Origin: Acidobacteriaceae bacterium
GTDB lineage: Bacteria; Acidobacteriota; Terriglobia; Terriglobales; Acidobacteriaceae
Direction: 5' to 3'
Assembly (NCBI GenBank): GCA_025462785.1
Contig: JAOAPG010000363.1
Span: forward strand, 1-9,781
Length of the DNA: 9,781 nt
The position numbers were made by a program, and so were the translations under genes. The stretch's first letter is position 1; each line of letters opens with the position of its first letter. The notes beneath the pieces are model-generated. The model worked only from the letters and a program-made list of their open reading frames with translations. It did not search any database and had not been told where the DNA came from. This document shows positions 1 through 6,253 of the stretch, piece by piece.

Positions 1-639
1 ATAATATTCACGTTCGACGGTCGGGTAGTCCTCGAACAGTCTCTTGACCTTCCCAGAACCGCGGATAAACGTTGAGGGCATCCGCGCCGTGTAGAGCGCA
101 TCGATCTCGCCGGCGTCGAGCATGGCTGAAAGCGTTTTTGTCTCGGGAATCGATTGGAGGCTGATTTCAGCTGGAAGCGAGAGCTTGAGTTTTTCATGGC
201 GTCCTGGCTCTTCTTCGCCTCCATTGAAATACTTGGCGCTGCTCACGGGCACGTTGTATTCGTCACCGAGAATGCCCCTAATCCATACGCCAGCGGTCAT
301 CTGGTATTCCGGAGTGCCGACACGCTTTCCAACAAGGTCTTTCGGTTCATGGATTCCGCTGTCGCGATTGACATAAATGCAGGAATGCCGGAAGAACCTG
401 GACGGAAAAACTGGGATGGCAATGAACGGCGGATTCTCAGAAAAAAGCGAAAGCACGTAAGACGACAAAGACATCTCTGCCGCGTCGAACTCGTGATGGC
501 GCAGCATGCGGAAGAACGTCTCTTCGACTGGAAGGTTCAGGTATGTGAGATCAATTCCGTCAACAGGGATACGGCCTTCCATCATTCCTCGGGTACGATC
601 GTAGTTCCAGCACGCTAAAGAAAGCCGCAGCTTGCTCAT
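1..639 (-). CDS. 4,5-dihydroxyphthalate decarboxylase-like protein, C-terminus beyond window
   Basis: I read 213 codons without a stop, from ATG at 639-637 to the left edge, so the last third of a protein of usually about 320-330 residues is missing. The N-terminus (MSKLRLSLACWNYDRT), the stretch FFRMLRHHEFDAAEMSLSSY (residues 42-61), the hydrophobic PFIAIPVFPSRFFRHSCIYV (71-90), KDLVGKRVGTPEYQMTAGVW (100-119) and the final YPTVEREYY are hallmarks of the Pht5-like family, which has a periplasmic-binding-protein-like fold. The founding enzyme decarboxylates 4,5-dihydroxyphthalate to protocatechuate in the cytoplasm; I see no signal peptide here. A purine-rich GGAGAGGA lies about 13 bases before the start, and an in-frame stop follows upstream, so this start is well supported. 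Many relatives are annotated by homology only or as ABC-transporter binding proteins, so the substrate is inferred. A protocatechuate-cleaving dioxygenase and a PcaR-type regulator nearby fit the decarboxylase reading. Confidence 0.85.
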   Translation of the reverse strand, partial: MSKLRLSLACWNYDRTRGMMEGRIPVDGIDLTYLNLPVEETFFRMLRHHEFDAAEMSLSSYVLSLFSENPPFIAIPVFPSRFFRHSCIYVNRDSGIHEPKDLVGKRVGTPEYQMTAGVWIRGILGDEYNVPVSSAKYFNGGEEEPGRHEKLKLSLPAEISLQSIPETKTLSAMLDAGEIDALYTARMPSTFIRGSGKVKRLFEDYPTVEREYY

Positions 640-679
640 GTTTTTGGGCGAATCCTCTCCAGGGCGATTCCAAAACGCT

Positions 680-694
680 GTGCGATTATCGTTT
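680..694 (-). promoter_or_regulatory. PcaR-like operator candidate
   Basis: The minus strand reads AAACGATAATCGCAC. The operator of Pseudomonas putida PcaR, as I remember it, is GTTCGATAATCGCAC. The last 12 bases match without a break. The core CGATAATCG is symmetric around its central A. The site lies 41-55 bases upstream of the decarboxylase-like start codon, just downstream of the proposed promoter, where binding would block transcription. An IclR-family protein of the PcaR/PcaU type is encoded next door, which gives a natural binding partner. The 12-base match is seen directly; its function is inferred. Confidence 0.5.
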
Positions 695-707
695 TCATTG
701 CGCGTTC

Positions 708-737
708 ACCATACATAATCCGGCCCGTGCGTTGCAA
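708..737 (-). promoter_or_regulatory. Possible sigma70-type promoter for the decarboxylase-like gene
   Basis: On the minus strand TTGCAA (737-732) is followed after 18 bases by TATGGT (713-708), which matches four of six -10 positions. Transcription would start near 701, about 60 bases before the ATG at 639. The call is from the motif only. Confidence 0.3.
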
Positions 738-755
738 ATAATTATTTAATTGAAC
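731..755. repeat. AT-rich imperfect inverted repeat in the divergent control region
   Basis: GTTGCAAATAA (731-741) and TTAATTGAAC (746-755) are inverted copies that differ by one substitution and one missing base. The centre contains a perfect 12-base palindrome, AAATAATTATTT (736-747). TTTAAT at 745-750 could also be a -10 element for the regulator, although I see no good -35 partner. The repeat sits between two divergent genes and could be an operator, perhaps for autoregulation, or simply AT-rich promoter DNA. Confidence 0.35.
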
Positions 756-769
756 ATTTTTGGACTTCT

Positions 770-1651
770 GTGCGAATATCGCTCTTCCGCAATGCTGATA
801 CTTTTCTGGAGTGGAGAGAATTGCGCCTGAGTAGCGTGACCGTCGAACCGAGCCAAACGGAAGAACTGGAATCCGCCGGAGAATTTTCAGCGTTTGAGGG
901 CGACCCAAACTTCGTGTTGTCCCTGGCGCGTGGACTGAGAGTCATAGAGGCCTTCGAGGGCCACACTGAGGGACAGTCGGTCGCCGATGTCGCGCGCGCG
1001 ACAGGTTTCTCCCGCGCTGCGGTCAGGCGCTCACTAACAACGCTGGAAGAACTCGGATACGCTGAAAGCAATGGCCGAACTTACCGGCTCAGCACGCGCG
1101 TGCTCAAGCTCGGCTTTTCTTATCTGTCATCGAATGCTCTTCCGGCCCTTGCGCAACCGACTTTAGAGCGAATAACGGAATTGGTCCACGAATCGAGTTC
1201 GTTGAGTGTGCTCGATGGCGGGCAGATAGTCTATCTGGCTCGCTCCACAGCTAAGCGTGTGATGTCAGTCGGACTGTCGGTCGGCAGTCGGCTGCCAGCT
1301 TACTGTACATCTATGGGACGAGTTCTGCTGGCGGCTCTTCCGGAAGCGGAACTGGTCAGCTATCTGGATCAGGTCGAGATCAAGCCACTGACACCGAAGA
1401 CCATTATTGATAGGGCTCTGTTGGGAGATATCATCCGGCGAGTGCGATCGGATGGCTTCGCCCTCACCGACGAAGAACTCGAACTAGGACTTCGCTCGGT
1501 AGCAGTCCCGGTAAAGACAAGGCAAGGCCGAGTAGTAGCTGCAATGAACATTGGAGTTCACGCCGCTCGCGTGTCTTCGGCGGAGATGATTCATCGTTTA
1601 CTTCCCATTCTGCAGGAACAAACCGGGTTCTTATCGAGCTTGCTGCCATAG
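770..1651 (+). CDS. IclR-family regulator, PcaR/PcaU/PobR-like
   Basis: A DNA-binding regulator of aromatic catabolism. A winged helix-turn-helix occupies about residues 50-110, with SLARGLRVIEAF at 51-62, the recognition segment TGFSRAAVRRSLTTLEELGY (78-97) and wing residues NGRTYRLSTRVLKLGFSYLS (101-120). The effector-binding domain follows, with ESSSLSVLDGGQIVYLAR (141-158), LPAYCTSMGRVLLAALP (175-191) and LRSVAVPV (241-248). These words match the PcaR/PcaU/PobR branch, whose known members respond to beta-ketoadipate, protocatechuate or 4-hydroxybenzoate. The ligand here is not known. The start is uncertain because there is no ATG before the HTH domain. GTG at 770 gives 293 residues but has a poor ribosome site. 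TTG at 821, with GGAG nine bases upstream, gives 276, and GTG at 836 is a third option. The gene lies 70 bases before the catabolic genes and may be cotranscribed with them. Confidence 0.92.
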   Translation: MRISLFRNADTFLEWRELRLSSVTVEPSQTEELESAGEFSAFEGDPNFVLSLARGLRVIEAFEGHTEGQSVADVARATGFSRAAVRRSLTTLEELGYAESNGRTYRLSTRVLKLGFSYLSSNALPALAQPTLERITELVHESSSLSVLDGGQIVYLARSTAKRVMSVGLSVGSRLPAYCTSMGRVLLAALPEAELVSYLDQVEIKPLTPKTIIDRALLGDIIRRVRSDGFALTDEELELGLRSVAVPVKTRQGRVVAAMNIGVHAARVSSAEMIHRLLPILQEQTGFLSSLLP

Positions 1652-1687
1652 AATGCTTCTCAGAAACAAGTCGATCAGGCAAGAACT

Positions 1688-1699
1688 TTTGCGAGCAAA
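1688..1699. repeat. Short dyad upstream of the amidohydrolase gene
   Basis: TTTGC and GCAAA flank a two-base centre in the 70-base gap between the regulator and the amidohydrolase, ending 22 bases before the start codon. It could be an operator half-site pair or chance. I see no clear promoter and no copy of the 680-694 operator-like sequence in this gap. Confidence 0.2.
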
Positions 1700-1703
1700 C
1701 AAT

Positions 1704-1717
1704 TAAGGAGCACAAGG
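1704..1717 (+). promoter_or_regulatory. Ribosome binding site that fixes the amidohydrolase start
   Basis: TAAGGAG (1704-1710), with a second AAGG (1714-1717), precedes the ATG at 1722. No comparable site precedes the internal ATGs at 1893 and 1911, which would give a conventional short Tat leader. This supports the long N-terminal form of the protein. Confidence 0.6.
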
Positions 1718-1721
1718 CCTC

Positions 1722-3239
1722 ATGAGTGAGTTTCTCTCCGACGACGAACTTAAAAAGCTTGATCCTGCAGAAACACATGGCTTTGAATCACCCATCCCAA
1801 CGCAGCCCATTTCCAATGGGGAATTTTTTCCCGGACACCAGAGCGAAAAGCAGAAGCAAGTCGAATCGCTGATCAAGGAATACAGCGACTCCATGGGGAA
1901 AAAGCTGGGCATGGAACGTCGTCAGTTTCTGAAGACGGCTGCAGGAATGGCTACGGCATTCCTCGCCATGAACAAAGTTTACGGCGCGCTTTTTGACGTG
2001 AGTCCCGTCGAAGCTGCTACTCCTGAAAAGGCGGACGAACGCGCCAAAAGATATTCAGGCGAGTTTGTCTGCGACTTGCACACACACTTTCTGCGTGATG
2101 ACACGCGATTAACGCTGTTCGTGAAGCTTAGGGAATGGACCGGACGAGTTGGCTTCAATCCGGAGTTGGCGAAAGAGCCACAAACGCTGGAACATCTGAA
2201 ATTCGGAAACTATGTCAAAGAAATGTTTCTCGACAGCGATACCAAAGTCGCGCTCCTGAGTGGAGCTCCCTCTGACATCGCCACAGACTGGTTTCTCACT
2301 AACGAAATGAAAGCCGATGCACGCCGGAAGTTGAACGCGTTTACGGGATCGAGACGCTTGCTAACTCACGCTGTCTTCGCTCCGGGGCAGAAGGGTTGGC
2401 TCGACGACATTGACCGCGCCATCGAACTCAAGCCCGAAGGATGGAAGGGCTATACCATCGGCGACAATACCAACCCAACCATCAGCAAATATCCCTGGCG
2501 CATGGATGACGAAAAGCTTGTATATCCCGCCTATGAAAAGTTTATGAAGTCGGGAATCAGAAACGTTGCCGTCCATAAGGGTCTGTACCCGCCGGGAATG
2601 GAAGCCGAGGTGCCCAACCTCAAGCAATACGCGAAAGTGGATGATGTCGGAAAAGCGGCAAAAGACTGGCCACAACTGAATTTCTTTGTCTATCACGCCG
2701 GATATCGCTATGCTGGCGGGCCGCCAATGCAAGGTGCTCCGGAAGTAGGCGCTGCGCAGTTCGAGAACACCGGACGCATTGACTGGGTATCTGATCTCGT
2801 GGAGGTTCCGCAAAAGTACGGAGTCACCAATGTTTATGCAGACGTAGGCGCGGTGTTCGCTAATTGCTGCATCTCCTATCCTCGTCTCGCCGCTGCAATG
2901 ATGGGAATGCTGATGAAAGGTCTGGGACCAGACCACGTCGTCTGGGGTACGGACTCGCTTTGGTTTGGTTCTCCGCAGTGGCAGATCGAAGCATTGCGCA
3001 GGTTGGAGATTCCCGAAGACATGCAGAAGAAGCATGGATATGCTCCTCTCGGCGCCCCTGACGGTGAAACGAAGAGAGCAATTTTTGGACTCAACAGCGC
3101 TCGTCTTTTTGGGTTGGCTACCGGAGCGAAAGCGGCTTGGAAAACAGATCCCATGTCCGAGAAGAAAACTGCTTATTTGGCTGCAGGAGCGGATCGCAGC
3201 AACTTGGCCTACGGGTGGGTACGGAAGATAGATAGCTAG
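1722..3239 (+). CDS. Tat-exported amidohydrolase, ACMSD/LigJ-like superfamily
   Basis: A 505-residue TIM-barrel metal enzyme of the amidohydrolase-2 type. Relatives decarboxylate, hydrate or hydrolyse aromatic and ring-cleavage acids. Residues 1-65 are hydrophilic. They are followed by a twin-arginine motif, ERRQFLKTA (R66, R67), a hydrophobic segment (72-89) and a likely cleavage site near A98-A99. Expected metal and catalytic residues are present: the HxH pair in DLHTH (H120, H122), H285 in NVAVHKG, H325 in FFVYHAG and D411 in VVWGTDS. The C-terminal AIFGLNSARLFGL (453-465) is also typical. I recall similar long N-terminal extensions in relatives of this subfamily, and the ribosome site supports the upstream start. 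It begins a seven-gene same-strand run and shares the export route with the ThDP enzyme two genes on. The superfamily is secure; the substrate is unknown. A cytoplasmic or membrane-anchored form cannot be excluded. Confidence 0.88.
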   Translation: MSEFLSDDELKKLDPAETHGFESPIPTQPISNGEFFPGHQSEKQKQVESLIKEYSDSMGKKLGMERRQFLKTAAGMATAFLAMNKVYGALFDVSPVEAATPEKADERAKRYSGEFVCDLHTHFLRDDTRLTLFVKLREWTGRVGFNPELAKEPQTLEHLKFGNYVKEMFLDSDTKVALLSGAPSDIATDWFLTNEMKADARRKLNAFTGSRRLLTHAVFAPGQKGWLDDIDRAIELKPEGWKGYTIGDNTNPTISKYPWRMDDEKLVYPAYEKFMKSGIRNVAVHKGLYPPGMEAEVPNLKQYAKVDDVGKAAKDWPQLNFFVYHAGYRYAGGPPMQGAPEVGAAQFENTGRIDWVSDLVEVPQKYGVTNVYADVGAVFANCCISYPRLAAAMMGMLMKGLGPDHVVWGTDSLWFGSPQWQIEALRRLEIPEDMQKKHGYAPLGAPDGETKRAIFGLNSARLFGLATGAKAAWKTDPMSEKKTAYLAAGADRSNLAYGWVRKIDS

Positions 3240-3263
3240 GAAGAATTGTTTCTACAGGCCTGA

Positions 3264-4283
3264 ATGAAGAATATCTGTTTTGCATTAGTGTCGATTGTTA
3301 CGTTCGTGATGGCGCTGTCCGCACAAAATGGTGCGCCGTCTCCCGCGGTGCGCCCACTCGTCCTCACGGGAACAATCCCGCTACCGAATGTGCAGGGACG
3401 TATCGATCACATGAATCTGGATCCGAAAGGCCGGCTGTTTGTTTCCGCGCTCGGCAACGATACGGAAGAAGTTCTTGATCTCAGCGCAGGCAGGGTAGTT
3501 CACAACATCAGTGGTGTCCCAAAGCCGCAGGGTGTTCTTTACATCCCAGAGTTGGACAAGCTATTTGTGGGAAGCGATGAAGGCAAGCTCTACATTTATG
3601 ATGGGACTTCTCTGAACCTCGTCACCTCGATCGACTTCGGCGATGATGTCGATAACCTCCGCTACGACGCCTCCAACAAACTAGTTTATGTGGGTTATGG
3701 AGACGGTGATGCAGGAGCAATCGGGATAGTCGACGCAAGCACTAACAAGCGCATCGACGAGGGAATCAGACTGGGTGCACACCCAGAGTCCTTTCAATTG
3801 CAGAAGTCAGGGCCTAATATTTATGTAAACCTGCCGGACTTGAATCAAATTGCAGTGATTAATCGCGATACTCATGCCATCGCGCGCTGGCCTGTAAGTC
3901 TGGAGAGCAACTTTCCCATGGCATTGGACGAAGCTCACCACCGGCTATTCGTTGTCACCCATGCACCACCGCGTTTGGCGGTGTTTGACACCGGTTCGGG
4001 ACAAATGGTCGCGGCGCTTCCCTGCGTTCAAAACTCGGATGACCTCTACTATGACTCCTCGCGCAGGCGTGTTTATATTCCAGGCGGAGAGGGTGCGATC
4101 GACGTCTTTCAGCAAAAAGATGCGGACCATTACGAACTACTGGCCAGAATTCCTTCGGCTCTAGGGGCACGTACTGCCGGATATTTCGGAAAAGGCCGGA
4201 AGGGTTTTGAAGTTTTTTTCGTGGCGGTCCCGGCGCGAGTTGATCATGGCGCGGAAGTTTTGCTCTATACGATCCAGGATTAG
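3264..4283 (+). CDS. Secreted YncE/lactonase-like beta-propeller protein
   Basis: 339 residues. A Sec-type signal peptide (residues 1-20, cleavage likely at LSA|Q) is followed by repeated blade-like units of about 40 residues. Recurring patterns include GRIDHMNLDPKGRLFVSALG (45-64), LYIPELDKLFVGSDEGKLYI, NLRYDASNKLVYVGYGDGDA, IYVNLPDLNQIAVINRDTH, LDEAHHRLFVVTHAPPRLAV and LYYDSSRRRVYIPGGEGAID. This fits a seven-bladed YVTN/YncE or lactonase-like fold. No catalytic motif can be assigned. The ATG is 24 bases after the amidohydrolase stop with a weak AGG ribosome site, and the gene ends three bases before the next start. Such propellers may bind partners or ligands; some lactonase-fold propellers are enzymes. 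The gene is surely real, but its role is unknown. Confidence 0.87.
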   Translation: MKNICFALVSIVTFVMALSAQNGAPSPAVRPLVLTGTIPLPNVQGRIDHMNLDPKGRLFVSALGNDTEEVLDLSAGRVVHNISGVPKPQGVLYIPELDKLFVGSDEGKLYIYDGTSLNLVTSIDFGDDVDNLRYDASNKLVYVGYGDGDAGAIGIVDASTNKRIDEGIRLGAHPESFQLQKSGPNIYVNLPDLNQIAVINRDTHAIARWPVSLESNFPMALDEAHHRLFVVTHAPPRLAVFDTGSGQMVAALPCVQNSDDLYYDSSRRRVYIPGGEGAIDVFQQKDADHYELLARIPSALGARTAGYFGKGRKGFEVFFVAVPARVDHGAEVLLYTIQD

Positions 4284-4286
4284 ACT

Positions 4287-6242
4287 ATGGCGAAATCCAA
4301 GAAAGTTTCGGTGGATCGACGCAACTTCCTCAAGACGGCCGCTGCGGGCAGTGTCGGAACGTTGGTCGCGAAGACTGCGGTTGCGCAATCATCTGCGGCT
4401 ACTCATCCCACACCACATTCTGTGCGCCCTAGTTCGACTCCAAAGATGTCTAAAGAAGCAGAGGCTGGTGATCCAGAAAGAGTCGAAGTTCTCACTACAG
4501 ATCGTCCAGGCTCCGACTTCATGGTCGATGTATTCAAGGCACTTGGTATCGAGTACATTTGCGCGAATCCAGGCTCGAGCTTTCGCGGATTGCAAGAGTC
4601 AGTAGTCAACTACGGAGGCAACAAGTCTCCTGAGTTTATTACTTGCTGCCACGAAGAGTCGGCAGTCGGAATGGCTCACGGCTACGCCAAAATCGAAGGC
4701 AAGCCGCTCGGAGTGTTTGCCCACAGCACCGTCGGGCTGCAGCACGCGTCGATGGCAATTTTTAACGCATATTGTGATCGCGTTCCGGTGTACATCGTGC
4801 TCGGCAACTCCATTGACGTGACGAAAAGAAGGCCAGGGGTGGAATGGGACCATAGCGTCGAAGACGCAGCCGCGATGGTTCGCGATTATACGAAGTGGGA
4901 CGACCTTCCCATATCGCTGCAACATTTCGCCGAGTCCGGAGTGCGCGCTTACAAAATCGCGATGACTCCGCCCATGATGCCGGTTTTGCTGGTAGCCGAT
5001 GCAGAACTTCAGGAAGCTCCAGTCCGGGACGATGCTGGTTTGCGCATTCCGAAGCTCACGCTTGCCACTCCGCCGCAGGGTGACTCTGGCGCGGTCGCGG
5101 AAGCAGCGCGGCTTCTGGTTGCAGCTGAGAGCCCCGTCATTATTGTCGATCGCACCGCTCGCACGCCTGCAGGAGTGACGCGTTTGATCGAGCTTGCCGA
5201 AGCCCTTCAAGCGCCCGTTGTCGATTTGGCTGCCCGGATGAATTTTCCAACTCGTCATCCGCTCAATCATTCCGACAATGCCCGTGACCTCATCGCCCAA
5301 GCCGACGTAATTCTGGGACTAGAAGTGGTTGATTTATGGGGAGCGGCGAACTCCTATCGCGACCAGTTGCATCGCACTTCGCATCCCATTACCAGCGAAG
5401 GGGCCAAGCTGATCAGCATTACCGTCGGTGATCTCTACATGAAGGGCAACTATCAGGACATCCAGCGTTACCCCGAAGTGGATCTCGCGATAGCAGCCGA
5501 TGCAGAAGCAACGCTGCCGTCTTTGATCGAAGCAGTCAATCGTCTGATTACTAGCGATCGTAAAGCAGTTCTTGACGCTCGCGGCAAAAAACTGGCAGAA
5601 GATCGCCAGGGTCTTTTAAATAGGGCGCGTACGCAGGCTACTTATGGCTGGGATGCGAGCCCGATTACCACAGCTCGACTGTCGGCAGAGTTGTGGGCGC
5701 AAATCAAAGATAAAGACTGGTCCTTGGTTTCCGATGTAGCGCCCGGTATGAGCAATTGGCCGTTGCGGCTGTGGGCGTTTGAAAAACACTACCAGTTCAT
5801 TGGAGGCGCTGGGGGATACGGAGTCGGATATGGCGCACCTTCGGCTGTAGGCGCCGCACTTGCTAACCGGAAGTATGGCCGCCTATCGGTCAACATTCAG
5901 TGCGACGGAGATCTGATGTATGCTCCGGGAATTTTGTGGACGGCGGCTCACCATCGCATTCCAATCTTGAACGTAATGCACAACAATCGCGCTTATCATC
6001 AGGAAGTAATGCATCTGCAACGCATGGGCAATCGGCACAACCGCGGAATCGATCGAGCCTGCATCGGAACGACCATTAACAATCCCAATATTGATTTCGC
6101 AAAGCTCGCTCAGAGTATGGGAGTACATGCCGAGGGTCCAATCACCGATCCGAACGATCTGGGCCCAGCAATTGCAAGAGCTATTGCTGTGGTCGAGCGT
6201 GGCGAGCCGGCGCTTATGGACGTGATAACCCAACCGCGGTGA
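4287..6242 (+). CDS. Tat-exported thiamine-diphosphate-dependent enzyme
   Basis: 651 residues, related to acetolactate synthase and benzoylformate decarboxylase. It opens with a Tat leader, DRRNFLKTAAAG (R11, R12), with likely cleavage at AVA|Q after residue 33 and a low-complexity linker to about 65. The pyrimidine-binding domain has CHEESAVGMAHGYAK (121-135), where E123 aligns with the catalytic glutamate. The central domain (about 260-430) includes ESPVIIVDRTAR. The pyrophosphate domain has GGAGGYGVGYGAPSAVGAAL (506-525) and the cofactor motif QCDGDLMYAPG (538-548) through to HNN (565-567). The usual GDG is CDG here. AGGA at 4276-4279, inside the previous gene, suggests coupled translation. 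Known relatives act on 2-keto acids. I cannot name the substrate, and acetolactate synthase is unlikely given the export signal and the absence of a small subunit. A ThDP enzyme would have to be folded with cofactor before Tat export. Confidence 0.9.
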   Translation: MAKSKKVSVDRRNFLKTAAAGSVGTLVAKTAVAQSSAATHPTPHSVRPSSTPKMSKEAEAGDPERVEVLTTDRPGSDFMVDVFKALGIEYICANPGSSFRGLQESVVNYGGNKSPEFITCCHEESAVGMAHGYAKIEGKPLGVFAHSTVGLQHASMAIFNAYCDRVPVYIVLGNSIDVTKRRPGVEWDHSVEDAAAMVRDYTKWDDLPISLQHFAESGVRAYKIAMTPPMMPVLLVADAELQEAPVRDDAGLRIPKLTLATPPQGDSGAVAEAARLLVAAESPVIIVDRTARTPAGVTRLIELAEALQAPVVDLAARMNFPTRHPLNHSDNARDLIAQADVILGLEVVDLWGAANSYRDQLHRTSHPITSEGAKLISITVGDLYMKGNYQDIQRYPEVDLAIAADAEATLPSLIEAVNRLITSDRKAVLDARGKKLAEDRQGLLNRARTQATYGWDASPITTARLSAELWAQIKDKDWSLVSDVAPGMSNWPLRLWAFEKHYQFIGGAGGYGVGYGAPSAVGAALANRKYGRLSVNIQCDGDLMYAPGILWTAAHHRIPILNVMHNNRAYHQEVMHLQRMGNRHNRGIDRACIGTTINNPNIDFAKLAQSMGVHAEGPITDPNDLGPAIARAIAVVERGEPALMDVITQPR

Positions 6243-6243
6243 T

Positions 6244-6247
6244 GGAG
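6244..6247 (+). promoter_or_regulatory. Ribosome binding site that selects the cytochrome start
   Basis: GGAG lies six bases before ATG 6254. The earlier in-frame starts, GTG 6239 and ATG 6242, overlap the ThDP-gene stop and have no comparable site at the right distance. Confidence 0.55.
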
Positions 6248-6253
6248 CAATCT

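Noticed and set aside
154..618. Plus-strand open frame of 154 codons at the left edge
   Set aside because: It is antisense to the clear decarboxylase-like reading frame, which has recognisable family motifs throughout; the plus-strand product resembles nothing I know.
2361..3035. Minus-strand open frame of 224 codons inside the amidohydrolase
   Set aside because: It is a shadow of a well-supported gene; catalytic residues H285, H325 and D411 of the plus-strand protein lie in the same stretch.
4599..5300. Minus-strand open frame of 233 codons inside the ThDP-enzyme gene
   Set aside because: It lies entirely within the coding sequence of a protein with clear domains on the other strand and has no recognisable motif.
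4287..6242. Acetolactate synthase large subunit for branched-chain amino acid synthesis
   Set aside because: The Tat leader, the catabolic neighbours and the absence of a small-subunit gene argue against a biosynthetic role.
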